A DNA stretch of 64,000 nucleotides from positions 1 to 64,000 of the forward strand of contig JAEUUZ010000060.1 of NCBI GenBank assembly GCA_016786765.1, in the 5' to 3' direction. Positions 51,189-58,675 of the stretch are shown in pieces. Under the pieces are notes generated by a model that was not told the DNA's origin, made no database searches, and was given only the letters and a program-made list of their open reading frames with translations. The position numbers and the translations under genes were made by a program. Every line of letters begins with the position of its first letter. The first letter of the stretch is position 1. Source of the DNA: Chitinophagales bacterium. Its GTDB lineage: Bacteria > Bacteroidota > Bacteroidia > Chitinophagales > LD1.

Positions 51189-51411
51189 GTTCTTCGAAAA
51201 CTTCTCCCATACAGAACAGATGCGATAGCTGGATAATTTAATCTAATACCGGACTATAATGCACTACCAATGGCGGGCTGCAATATCGGTTTTCCGATAT
51301 CCTCGTCCACAAAACAGGTTAACAGCAGATTACAGCGATAGTGTACAGTCCAAATCCTGACATGAGGCAGCTTATTCGTCAGGCGTTCTGTATGGGTTTT
51401 TTATTTTTTTT
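51189..51411 (+). ncRNA. Structured RNA candidate of about 210 nt (6S-like architecture)
   Basis: No gene covers this gap. CCCATACAGAAC (51206-51217) is perfectly complementary to GTTCTGTATGGG (51385-51396), which is followed directly by TTTTTTATTTTTTTT. Inside, GGACU...GCACUA pairs with UAGUGU...AGUCC, the tip is a perfect AUAUCGG-UUUU-CCGAUAU hairpin, and the 3' side of the large internal bubble carries CCUGAC...GUCAGG. A closing stem, a wide central bubble with a small 3'-side hairpin and a long apical hairpin resemble 6S RNA, though I recognise no conserved 6S sequence. A G-U pair that would be A-C on the other strand supports plus-strand transcription. A mobile palindromic element is the alternative. 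Confidence 0.5.
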
Positions 51412-52705
51412 GGAGTTCGCTGGCAGGAATAGTGAGTGTTCTTTTTAATTTGCCTCCTACACTATACACTTCAATTTTAGCTATTCGGTTACCCTTTTCT
51501 CCGGTAATAGAAATTTTACCAAAATTCTTTTTGGCATAATCTGATTCCAACACTCTATCGGCATTGTCATAGGCCCCTAACAATTTTCGGGGTAGGGCAG
51601 GTGTTGTAATCGGGGAACAGGTAAAATCATATACCGGGTAATCATTAATTACTCGTTTGCATACTTCGCTGTAATGCTTATCACCGGTAAGAAATATAAC
51701 GCCTTTGATGTTATTCAATGTAATAAAATCGATTAAATCGTTGTGCTCTTTTTTGTATTGTTCATACGATTCACCAAAACCGTTGGCATTCAATACTTGC
51801 GTTCCAATGGCAATAAATTTAAAGGTGGCATCGGAAATCTGTAATTTGTTTTTCAACCACACCAATTGAGTTTCGCCTAAAAATGCACAGGTGTCACAGG
51901 GCTCATCTCTAAAGCTACGGTTATCCATCATAAAGAACTCAGCATCGTGTTGCTGAAAAGAAAAATAGTTTCCATTCAACTGTTCCTTATGCGGATAGGT
52001 ATTGGGCCAAAAATGTTTGAAAACGAGTAAGGCAGTATCTTTTTTTACCCAATCTTTGCCACTGTCGTTCGGTCCGTAATCATGATCATCCCAAATCGCA
52101 TATTGTGGGGTTGAAGAAAGAAAATGGCTTAAACGACTGAATTTAGCGCGAATATTCATGTTGCGCGCGAACATCTTTTCGTACGATACATAATCGCGCT
52201 TGAAGTAATAGAGATTATCGCCCAACCAGACCATGAAACTAGGACGAGCTTTTTCCATGCTGCAAAATATCCTAGACGAGCCCCCCGGGAATGCACCTCT
52301 TAAAATTCCTGTTTCCAATAAAGCACAGGATCCCAGGGTAAACGAAAAATCGCGAATGCCTGAATCCGGTAATGTGCTGAAGGATGCCATAGCATTCTTT
52401 TTCCCTTTTTCAATCGATGCTACAACAAAATATTTTCGGTTGGGGACTAATTGTGTGAAATGAGCAACAGCAGCTCTATGCTCCTTTTTTGATTTAATTT
52501 CAGTAACTGAAGAAGGATAAAAAATTCGATTTGAAATGGTGTCGGTTAATACTAAAATTTGCTTTCCACGACCGAAGTATCCAATCCAAACTTTCGCTGA
52601 ATTATTAGTGACTGAGCCAACAATTGGTCCTGAAAAAATGCGTGCTTTTTGACCGAAAGACAGTAAACAAGCAAAAAGAAGCGCAAAGGCAAATTTAAAT
52701 TTCAA
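51401..52705 (-). CDS. PhoD-like alkaline phosphatase/phosphodiesterase family protein
   Basis: A 434-residue secreted metallophosphoesterase with signal peptide MKFKFAFALLFACLLSFGQ. An N-terminal Ig-like domain (GPIVGSVTNNSAKVWIGYFG) precedes the catalytic domain: GSCALLETG, MVWLGDNLYYFKRDYVSYEK, PQYAIWDDHDYGPNDSGKDW and FLTGDKHYSEV contain the metal-binding Asp, Asn and His residues of the PhoD family. It hydrolyses phosphomono- or diesters outside the cytoplasm. Its stop codon lies within the T-run of the RNA candidate on the other strand. It is 9 bases downstream of the pseudokinase gene and may belong to that transcript. Confidence 0.88.
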   Translation of the reverse strand: MKFKFAFALLFACLLSFGQKARIFSGPIVGSVTNNSAKVWIGYFGRGKQILVLTDTISNRIFYPSSVTEIKSKKEHRAAVAHFTQLVPNRKYFVVASIEKGKKNAMASFSTLPDSGIRDFSFTLGSCALLETGILRGAFPGGSSRIFCSMEKARPSFMVWLGDNLYYFKRDYVSYEKMFARNMNIRAKFSRLSHFLSSTPQYAIWDDHDYGPNDSGKDWVKKDTALLVFKHFWPNTYPHKEQLNGNYFSFQQHDAEFFMMDNRSFRDEPCDTCAFLGETQLVWLKNKLQISDATFKFIAIGTQVLNANGFGESYEQYKKEHNDLIDFITLNNIKGVIFLTGDKHYSEVCKRVINDYPVYDFTCSPITTPALPRKLLGAYDNADRVLESDYAKKNFGKISITGEKGNRIAKIEVYSVGGKLKRTLTIPASELQKK

Positions 52706-52714
52706 TGGATGTAA

Positions 52715-54661
52715 TTAATAGGGTGAAACAGTTACATAGATCTCATTCACTTGAAGTGTACTTCCTTTCGCATCAGACGCTCGTATACGGTCGAAAACAA
52801 TTTTTTGTCCGGGTTTTGCTTCTCGTATTTTATCCATCATTTCTTGTTGAAAAAGACTGGAGTTGCTGGTAGCTTCAAAAGGCACTTCTGCATTATCGAT
52901 GCGCATTCTGAAACTGGTAATGCGAATAGAAGGGTCTTGTGGAGACACTAACTGTAATCCTTGTTTGGCTAAAATTAGATTTTTGGGTGCATTCGTGTTT
53001 CTCAAATCGTTACCCACATAGGCTTTGGGGTCTGGTCGCGTACTCACGTTATACGTTCTACTGTCTATCGTCTCATTGGTCAGTTTATCTTTGAAAACAA
53101 GTGTAATTGGGCCTGTTTCGTTGGGTTTCACTAAATATAAGTTTCTACCTATTTCTTTAATTTGTGCACGTTGGTATAAACACTCCAACGTTGCAGGGTT
53201 AGCAGAACGGTATTTATTACCTAAGTCGATCGGATAAACTTGCTCATAGACCATATCAATTGCTGGTAGATACAACGATTCAGTAGTTGGCGGAGAAACA
53301 TTTGTTGCGACCGTTGCAATAGTTTCAGGTTTAACTACAGTAGAACCTAAAATATTGGAAGGCGATATTGATGTTGTGTATGTTGGTGTAGCAATTGTTT
53401 TTAAACTTAAAACAGATGAAGAGTCGTTACTTAATGGTACAGAATCACTCAATACCGTCAGTGCTGCAGCAATTGTGTTTTGCACATTCGTTTTTGTACT
53501 AATGGTCTTATTTGTAGTATCTGTGCTAAAAAATAAGGTTAAAGAGAAAATCAGCAGCAATAATGTTCCTAAAATTGGAAGCGAGGCTTTTTTGATAAAG
53601 CGAATGAACGATGATTGTTCGTTCTTAGCCTCCTCCATTTCAGGTTGTTGTTCCTCTAAGAAAGGCGTACCAAGTACAGCAGAAGCGTCTTCTTTTTCGA
53701 TTTCTTGTTCAGTCAATTGTTGTTGAACGACAGGGCGCAATTCGAGTTTCTCAATAACCGGTATTAAAATGGCATTATTTACCGGAGCTACTTGTTGAAA
53801 GGCAATGTTATCAACCGAAGGATTTTGCAATAACGCAATAATTTCTTCGGCACTTTCCGGACGGTGTTTGGCATTGCGTTGTAAGATTTTTTCCAATACC
53901 GAACGCAGATGTAAATCGCTAATTACACTAAAATCAATTCGCTCAAACGCAATACATTGAATGATTTGTTCCATGCGCTTCGAAGCATCGAAAAATAATG
54001 GTTTCCCGGAAATTAACTCGTACATAATTACCCCAAACGACCAAAAATCAGCCTTTTTGAGTAATTCACTATCGTTGGTTTCTTTAAAAAGTTCAGGTGC
54101 TTTGTAACAAGTGTTTTGCGCATCGAATTGCGATATAATACTTTTCGCGTTTACATTCAATGGCAAATAGTCGGCTATCTTTGGCGTCTTTTCAGCAGTA
54201 TTGTTCTTAATGAAAATATTACCGGGATGTAAATTTAAATGGTACGTATTATGTTCATGTAAGTATTGTACCCCCTTTAAAATGCCGGTTAAAAGTTTTA
54301 CTTGCTCTTCCTTCGAATCAAATAACGACATGCACTGTTTGAGTGCGCCACCCTCAATAAACTCAGAAACAACTACAATCGAGTTATGCGTTATACCAAA
54401 AGCATCGGTATTCGATTGTTCTAAGGTATCGTAGTACGAACATAAATTTGGATGAAAGAACAGAATTGCCTTTTTGGCGGCTTCAGTAAGCAAGTCGCTT
54501 TCATCTTTCCCTACCTGAAAAATGCGTAAACAAATAGAACGTTGCAGCAGTTTATCTTGCGAAATATACGTAGACACCCCTGCCCGTTTCGATAACAGGT
54601 TTTGTTCAGGATTAAACTCGTATCTTTCTTTAATGTTCAATGCATTCCTTTTTATACCCAA
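52715..54661 (-). CDS. Membrane-spanning pseudokinase fused to GldM-like periplasmic domains
   Basis: A protein of up to 648 residues. Residues 15-285 have a Ser/Thr kinase fold (VVVSEFIEGGALKQCM, YHLNLHPGNIFIKN, KIADYLPL, CYKAPELF, FWSFGVIMYELISGKPLF). However, the glycine loop is missing, the beta-3 Lys is Arg46, HRD is HLN (Asn143), and DFG is DYL with only the Asp (164) kept, so it is predicted inactive. One transmembrane helix (ILGTLLLLIFSLTLFF, about 352-367) is followed by a linker and two Ig-like units resembling the end of GldM: VYEQVYPIDLGNKYR, STRPDPKAYVG, ITSFRMRIDNAEVPFE and EAKPGQKIVFDRIRASDAKG. Starts are TTG at 54661 or 54640, both overlapping the upstream gene. It may bind T9SS/gliding-type motor parts. 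Confidence 0.75.
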   Translation of the reverse strand: MGIKRNALNIKERYEFNPEQNLLSKRAGVSTYISQDKLLQRSICLRIFQVGKDESDLLTEAAKKAILFFHPNLCSYYDTLEQSNTDAFGITHNSIVVVSEFIEGGALKQCMSLFDSKEEQVKLLTGILKGVQYLHEHNTYHLNLHPGNIFIKNNTAEKTPKIADYLPLNVNAKSIISQFDAQNTCYKAPELFKETNDSELLKKADFWSFGVIMYELISGKPLFFDASKRMEQIIQCIAFERIDFSVISDLHLRSVLEKILQRNAKHRPESAEEIIALLQNPSVDNIAFQQVAPVNNAILIPVIEKLELRPVVQQQLTEQEIEKEDASAVLGTPFLEEQQPEMEEAKNEQSSFIRFIKKASLPILGTLLLLIFSLTLFFSTDTTNKTISTKTNVQNTIAAALTVLSDSVPLSNDSSSVLSLKTIATPTYTTSISPSNILGSTVVKPETIATVATNVSPPTTESLYLPAIDMVYEQVYPIDLGNKYRSANPATLECLYQRAQIKEIGRNLYLVKPNETGPITLVFKDKLTNETIDSRTYNVSTRPDPKAYVGNDLRNTNAPKNLILAKQGLQLVSPQDPSIRITSFRMRIDNAEVPFEATSNSSLFQQEMMDKIREAKPGQKIVFDRIRASDAKGSTLQVNEIYVTVSPY

Positions 54662-56045
54662 ATAAATGTTTCTCCGTAATCAGCTCAGCTACCTTTTCAG
54701 GCACAGCCGCTTTCCAAGTATCATCACCGGCTTGAATAGAGGTAATAATTTTGTCGGAGAAAATGTTCAATAAATCGGGGTGGGAATTTTCAGAGTCCAC
54801 TATGAGGTTGTTGGATATTAAATGATGGTAGATATGGCTTAAACTCTCGTCTACGCGAAGGGTTGTTGTATCTACTACTTTCTGTTCTGATTTTGAATAA
54901 TACGGATAGGCAATCATAACCGTTTCGCCACGGAAAATACCGCCAAAGTAGGAGAGTAGTTCACTAGGAGCGCTGTAATAATTCTCTTTTTTAAATAACT
55001 CAATCAAGTTCATTACCCCTACAATAATGCCAATTTTCTTGGTTTTGCAACGGGTAAAGAAATCAATCAATTTATCGTGCTTATCGCAATTCGATACCAA
55101 AACAGTATGTCCTAATTGACACAATAATTCAGCTCTATCTAAGAAATCAGTAGGATCGTGGTCTTCATCACCCATCAAATTGTTGAGGGTCAATTCTGAA
55201 AGCGAAATAAATTGTTCGTCATCCGCCAAACGATGTTGGAACGTTAATTCCCCGCTTTTTTGCATGTCTTCGCTCAGCAAAGTGTATGGACGAAACCTAC
55301 TGCGTAAACACAACACATTCTTCTTGTATAAGAAGTCTTTCGGTTGATAAACTTCTCGTTTGCTGCCGAAAATAGTAGCATCCGTATAGCCTTTCTTTAC
55401 TAGTTTCAAAGCTACTAAGCGGTTATCGATATCAAAGTTTTCGCCATTAATACGCACTAAATCAATCTCAATTTGATCTACGCTTAAATTGTCCATTAAC
55501 GAATCAATAAAAGCATTGATATCGGTGGAATACCAAAAACAAGCAAAAATCAAATTCACGCCAACACCACCAATCACACGCTGTTGCAACAACGCATCGT
55601 TGTCTTTCAAACGAATATGCACAATCACATCGTTATAGCCACCACCCGGAGTAAGCTGAAACCGAAGTCCCATCCAACAATGCGGGTCGTTGGTTTTCGT
55701 ATAATTTAAAATGGAACAAGTATTGGCATACGCAAAAAAACGTTTGCCTTCGTATTCATCGCCCACTAAGCGTTCGCCCAACAATTCATACTCATGTGTA
55801 AGCATTTTGTTAAGACGCGATTCGCTTACATAACGACCGCTTTCTTCTTCGCCATAAATAGAATCTGAAAAGGCCATATCGTAGGCCGACATGGTCTTAG
55901 CCACTGTGCCCGAAGCGCCACCTACCTGAAAGAAGGTTCGGGCAACTTCCTGACCTGCACCAATTTCAGCGAAAGTCCCGTAAATAGAACCTTCCAAATT
56001 GATACGTAGCGCTTTCCGCTTGATGGATATAACTTCTCTGCTCAT
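54630..56045 (-). CDS. Conserved Bacteroidota cytoplasmic protein of unknown function
   Basis: Start MSREVISIKRKALRINLEGS at 56045 gives 471 residues. The sequence IYGTFAEIGAGQEVARTFFQ and GGASGTVAKTMSAYDMAFSD is very characteristic of a conserved family that, as I recall, is often misannotated as TonB-dependent receptor or nicotinate-nucleotide adenylyltransferase; there is no signal peptide, beta-barrel or nucleotidyltransferase HxGH motif. The Rossmann-like segments HTVLVSNCDKHDKLIDFF and KKIGIIVGVMNLIELF suggest an alpha/beta enzyme. It overlaps the pseudokinase start by 11-32 bases, so the two are translationally coupled and probably act together. Confidence 0.8.
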   Translation of the reverse strand: MSREVISIKRKALRINLEGSIYGTFAEIGAGQEVARTFFQVGGASGTVAKTMSAYDMAFSDSIYGEEESGRYVSESRLNKMLTHEYELLGERLVGDEYEGKRFFAYANTCSILNYTKTNDPHCWMGLRFQLTPGGGYNDVIVHIRLKDNDALLQQRVIGGVGVNLIFACFWYSTDINAFIDSLMDNLSVDQIEIDLVRINGENFDIDNRLVALKLVKKGYTDATIFGSKREVYQPKDFLYKKNVLCLRSRFRPYTLLSEDMQKSGELTFQHRLADDEQFISLSELTLNNLMGDEDHDPTDFLDRAELLCQLGHTVLVSNCDKHDKLIDFFTRCKTKKIGIIVGVMNLIELFKKENYYSAPSELLSYFGGIFRGETVMIAYPYYSKSEQKVVDTTTLRVDESLSHIYHHLISNNLIVDSENSHPDLLNIFSDKIITSIQAGDDTWKAAVPEKVAELITEKHLFGYKKECIEH

Positions 56046-56238
56046 TTTCTCTAAACTTGGCGAAATTAACAATGAATCGGTTAATTTAAAACATAATCGC
56101 TGTTAACTTATCACAGTCTATACGTATTTTTAAGAGAAACAGATACATAAAATACGTTATAAATTGGTAACAGCGCATTTTACTCCTCGGGTTGGTGTTC
56201 CTCTACCAACCAAAATTTTGTAAAGAATTGTTGATTTT

Positions 56239-56340
56239 GGGCGAGTTCCTCTGGGAATCGGAACCGCGCTGTACGTTTCAATCTTTATCCCGCTGTGAAG
56301 CGGGAAAAGGATTTTCACTTCCATCGCTCTCGCGGGCATA
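56239..56340 (+). repeat. Dispersed hairpin element, copy B
   Basis: GGGCGAGTTCC, CCGCGCTGTACGTTTCAATC, stem TCCCGCT-GTGA-AGCGGGA, AAAAGGATTTTCACTTCCATC and CTCGCGGGCAT. It shares its framework with 14121-14200 (-) and 16803-16894 (+). An additional hairpin GGTTGGT...ACCAACC upstream (56192-56213) may belong to the same element. The 430-base gap between the conserved protein and the toxin-antitoxin pair holds no gene. Confidence 0.6.
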
Positions 56341-56426
56341 GTGCACGGAAGGTAGTTTTGTTGTTATAACGAATTATCTGTAGACAGCATCAACCAAACG
56401 GAAAAAATTGGCAAAAGAATATCGAA

Positions 56427-56455
56427 TTGAAAATAATGTAGTTTTATTATCTTTA
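56427..56455 (+). promoter_or_regulatory. Possible promoter of the RelE-type toxin-antitoxin pair
   Basis: TTG at 56427-56429, an 18-base spacer, then TATCTTTA at 56448-56455, one base off TAnnTTTG. The ATG is at 56475. Confidence 0.35.
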
Positions 56456-56474
56456 CTTTAACTAATTCAACGCT

Positions 56475-56708
56475 ATGTTTAGGGAAGATTCCACCGCAAA
56501 ACTAATAGACTATATACAAACCTTGCCAAAGCAGGAACGGAAACGTATTGCCCAAATGATTGTTGAACCCAAAGCCAAAACAAACAAAAAGGACAACGCA
56601 AAACAAAAAGTACTTAAATCAGTAAAAAACGGATTGCTTGAAATAAAAGAAGCAAAACGCACCGGTAAGAAATTGAAAACCTTATCTGAATTTTTGAATG
56701 AAGCCTAG
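56475..56708 (+). CDS. Probable antitoxin of a RelE-type toxin-antitoxin pair
   Basis: A 77-residue, very lysine-rich, helical protein (MFREDSTAKLIDYIQTLPKQ at the start, KRTGKKLKTLSEFLNEA at the end). The C-terminal LKTLSEFLNEA is a form common in small antitoxins that wrap around RelE-like toxins. Identification comes mostly from its 11-base overlap with the downstream toxin gene. I do not recognise a DNA-binding domain, so autoregulation is uncertain. Confidence 0.6.
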   Translation: MFREDSTAKLIDYIQTLPKQERKRIAQMIVEPKAKTNKKDNAKQKVLKSVKNGLLEIKEAKRTGKKLKTLSEFLNEA

Positions 56709-57060
56709 GGTATTAATACAACTTACCAAGTCGTTTGAAAAGGAATTTAAGCGATTGCTCAAAAAATACCCATCGCTGAAAACCGACCTCACTAAACTTT
56801 CAGAAACGCTACTTTCCGACCCTAAAACAGGCACACCGCTTGGCAATAACACTTTCAAAATCCGTTTAGCTGTTAAGAGTAAAGGAAAAGGAAAGAGTGG
56901 AGGAGCGCGAATTATATCTCATTTAGAAACTGAAATTATTGGCATTGTTGAAAATAATATCCTAACCCTTCTTTCTATTTACGATAAATCCGAGGTGTCA
57001 ACTATATCGAAAGAAGATATTGAACGTTTGGTATTTGAACTTCAGCAAAAGAAAAGTTAG
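56698..57060 (+). CDS. RelE/ParE-superfamily toxin
   Basis: A 120-residue protein: SFEKEFKRLLKKYPSLKTDL (N-terminal helices), GTPLGNNTFKIRLAVKSKGKGKSGGARII (central strands, with the conserved FKIRLAxxGKGKSGGxR) and NNILTLLSIYDKSEVSTISK. This fits the RelE-like group of mRNA interferases. ATG overlaps the antitoxin stop (ATGAAGCCTAG). Order antitoxin then toxin is opposite to that of the higBA pair in the same window. Confidence 0.8.
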   Translation: MKPRVLIQLTKSFEKEFKRLLKKYPSLKTDLTKLSETLLSDPKTGTPLGNNTFKIRLAVKSKGKGKSGGARIISHLETEIIGIVENNILTLLSIYDKSEVSTISKEDIERLVFELQQKKS

Positions 57061-57139
57061 ATGCTCACTGACAGTCCAGATTATTGCGGTAAGAAAGGAT
57101 GTATTGAGATAATATTAATAGAATGATTATTACATTAGT

Positions 57140-57183
57140 GGCACAAGAACCCTACGCAAAGCGCCTTGCTGCATTCTTGCGCC
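57140..57183. repeat. Palindromic 44-48-bp repeat, copy 1
   Basis: GGCACAAGAA and TTCTTGCGCC are terminal inverted repeats around CCCTACGCAAAGCGCCTTGC. Related copies lie at 57749-57793 and, inverted, at 58330-58375. All are intergenic in the 57.0-58.4 kb accessory region. Confidence 0.6.
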
Positions 57184-57250
57184 AGATAGGATGGACAAAG
57201 AAAAGAGATGCTCAAAAATATTATTGACAATTTTAAAAATCAGAATATAA

Positions 57251-57730
57251 ATGACATCATTAAAAAATAAACTCCTTTTTGCGTTTTTGCTTTTACTTTT
57301 ATCAACGTCAATTGCTCAACAAAGCAATAACGTGACTATTAAAACGTTACAAACAAAATGCAAAATAGAAGAGAAGTATTTACTTTCTTTTGAGAAAGGT
57401 ATTGATACTTTTTATGAAAAAGGACTTCACTTTTATCCAGTAATAAGAATACCTAATCTTAATTTTTTGAACGATACTTTATTTGTCTTTGCAAATAAAA
57501 AGCTAATCTATTGTGGAGCAGATAGTTCTTTAACTTTTATTACTTTGAAGTTGAATAGTAAAAGGAAAAATACTTTGTCGGTTTTTAGAGTTAGAGCCAA
57601 ACGAATGATAAAAGTCAATCTTGATTCGCAATTTAATATTATCCAGTTATATGTTGTTGAAGATGAGGACTACAAAAGGGATATTTGGTATATTTTATTC
57701 AAAAGTTCAATTAACCCTTATCCTCACTAA
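57251..57730 (+). CDS. Small secreted protein, unknown function
   Basis: A 159-residue protein with signal peptide KNKLLFAFLLLLLSTSIAQ. The mature part is beta-rich (FYPVIRIPNLNFLNDTLFVF, NIIQLYVVEDEDYKRDIWYI). I do not recognise a family. It lies in an AT-rich accessory stretch between repeat copies and may be a remnant cargo gene. Confidence 0.6.
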   Translation: MTSLKNKLLFAFLLLLLSTSIAQQSNNVTIKTLQTKCKIEEKYLLSFEKGIDTFYEKGLHFYPVIRIPNLNFLNDTLFVFANKKLIYCGADSSLTFITLKLNSKRKNTLSVFRVRAKRMIKVNLDSQFNIIQLYVVEDEDYKRDIWYILFKSSINPYPH

Positions 57731-57748
57731 AATCCATCCGATACATCT

Positions 57749-57793
57749 GGCATAATAACCCTACGCAAAGAACCTTTCCGCATTCTTGTGCTA
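57749..57793. repeat. Palindromic 44-48-bp repeat, copy 2
   Basis: GGCATAATAACCCTACGCAA, then CTTTCCGCATTCTTGTGCTA. It has the same central words as copy 1 (CCCTACGCAAAG, GCATTCTTG) with weaker left arm. Confidence 0.55.
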
Positions 57794-57836
57794 GATTAAT
57801 TAGAACGAGTCAAAAACACTCGCGCTATTGGGGGCT

Positions 57837-57869
57837 GGTCAGTTTAAATCGGTCGAGGGGGGTCAGTTT
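57837..57869. mobile_element. Possible insertion-sequence end remnant (two GGTCAGTTT motifs)
   Basis: GGTCAGTTT occurs at 57837-57845 and 57861-57869, 24 bases apart, within GGGGGCTGGTCAGTTT and GAGGGGGGTCAGTTT. Iterated motifs of this type sit at the ends of some IS21-family elements. No transposase gene is present in the window, so if real it is a solo end. Confidence 0.3.
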
Positions 57870-57884
57870 CACCTGAGTTTGCAG

Positions 57885-58274
57885 TCAATGCATGAGTTTA
57901 GTTGCTTTTAAAACTGTAAATCTATAATCCCAATCGTCTTTTAATATATAATCATCACAGATAAAAGTTCTAGGAAGATTCAGTTCCCGTTTTTCAGTTT
58001 TAGGCTCCCTTCGCAATTGAAATAGGTATCGCCTGTTTACCTTTAGGGATGATTCACAAGAAGTAAACCAATTAAAAACAACTACCTGTTTACAAATGTT
58101 AGGATTCTTCTCTGTGAATACTAACAGTAATTTTAATTTGTTAGGAAGGAAAGATCCTTGATTACATATTGTTGTATCAATAAATATTAACTTACCTTTT
58201 ACAAGAAATGTATCTTGTGCAGATACAAGATTTACGAAAAGGATAGCAATTAATACTGGTATCAAATTTTTCAT
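57885..58274 (-). CDS. Small secreted protein, unknown function
   Basis: A 129-residue protein with signal peptide MKNLIPVLIAILFVNLVSAQ. The mature part has four cysteines (TTICNQG, NICKQV, SCESSL, FICDDY), likely two disulfides, in a beta-rich context (LKLLLVFTEK, RYLFQLRREP). No family is recognised. It converges on the 57251 gene and is flanked by repeat copies. Confidence 0.6.
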   Translation of the reverse strand: MKNLIPVLIAILFVNLVSAQDTFLVKGKLIFIDTTICNQGSFLPNKLKLLLVFTEKNPNICKQVVVFNWFTSCESSLKVNRRYLFQLRREPKTEKRELNLPRTFICDDYILKDDWDYRFTVLKATKLMH

Positions 58275-58329
58275 AGTTACTTTATTACACGTGTTACTTC
58301 ATTTGCGTTTCTAACCAAAGGAGCCCAAC

Positions 58330-58375
58330 TAGCGCAAGAATGCAGGGCTGGTCTTAGGTTTGGGTTCTTGTGCTA
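58330..58375. repeat. Palindromic 44-48-bp repeat, copy 3 (inverted)
   Basis: TAGCGCAAGAATGCAGGGC, then GGTTTGGGTTCTTGTGCTA. Reverse complement aligns with copies 1 and 2 at both arms. Confidence 0.55.
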
Positions 58376-58413
58376 AGATAAAATTATTACAGCAATTTTT
58401 CTTTTTACCGAAA

Positions 58414-58518
58414 TGCCCGCGTTAAGGATGCGAAAGGCTTGGTGCAGAACGCAGTGGAGCACGGGAGCGCAGCGCACCCTGTAGCAGCCTGACCGGAGTG
58501 CAACGGAGGGAACGCCCT
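58414..58518 (-). repeat. Dispersed hairpin element, copy D (diverged)
   Basis: On the minus strand: TAGGGCGTTCCCTCCG, GGTCAGGCTGC, GGGTGCGCTGCGCTCC, then CGCATCCTTAACGCGGGCAT. The two ends match the ends of copies A-C (GGGCGt and aCGCGGGCAT), but the middle is different and GC-rich. Confidence 0.45.
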
Positions 58519-58566
58519 AAATGTTATTATTATAAATGGAATAAAAACTATGCTGATTTCCAGTCA

Positions 58567-58597
58567 CAAAAAAAGCCGTCAAATCTGACAGCTTTTA
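58567..58597 (-). terminator. Terminator of tRNA-Arg
   Basis: On the minus strand AGCTGTCA-GATT-TGACGGCT forms an 8-bp stem followed by a T-run, just beyond the CCA end of the tRNA. Confidence 0.85.
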
Positions 58598-58598
58598 G

Positions 58599-58675
58599 TG
58601 GTGATCCCGACAGGATTCGAACCTGTGACCCACAGATTAGAAATCTGTTGCTCTATCCAGCTGAGCTACGGGACC
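58599..58675 (-). tRNA. tRNA-Arg (anticodon UCU), CCA encoded
   Basis: Minus-strand sequence starts GGTCCCGTAGCTCAGCTGGA and folds as a cloverleaf: acceptor GGTCCCG/CGGGATC, D-arm GCTCAGCTGGATAGAGC, anticodon stem ACAGA/TCTGT with loop TTTCTAA (anticodon TCT), T-arm CAGGTTCGAATCCTG, and encoded ACCA. It decodes AGA (and AGG). Length is 74 nt plus CCA. A terminator follows. Confidence 0.97.

Noticed and set aside
51206-51396. Interpretation of the inverted-repeat-bounded region as a MITE
   Set aside because: Not excluded, but no target-site duplication is seen, only one copy is in the window, and a G-U pair plus the promoter and T-run favour a plus-strand RNA.
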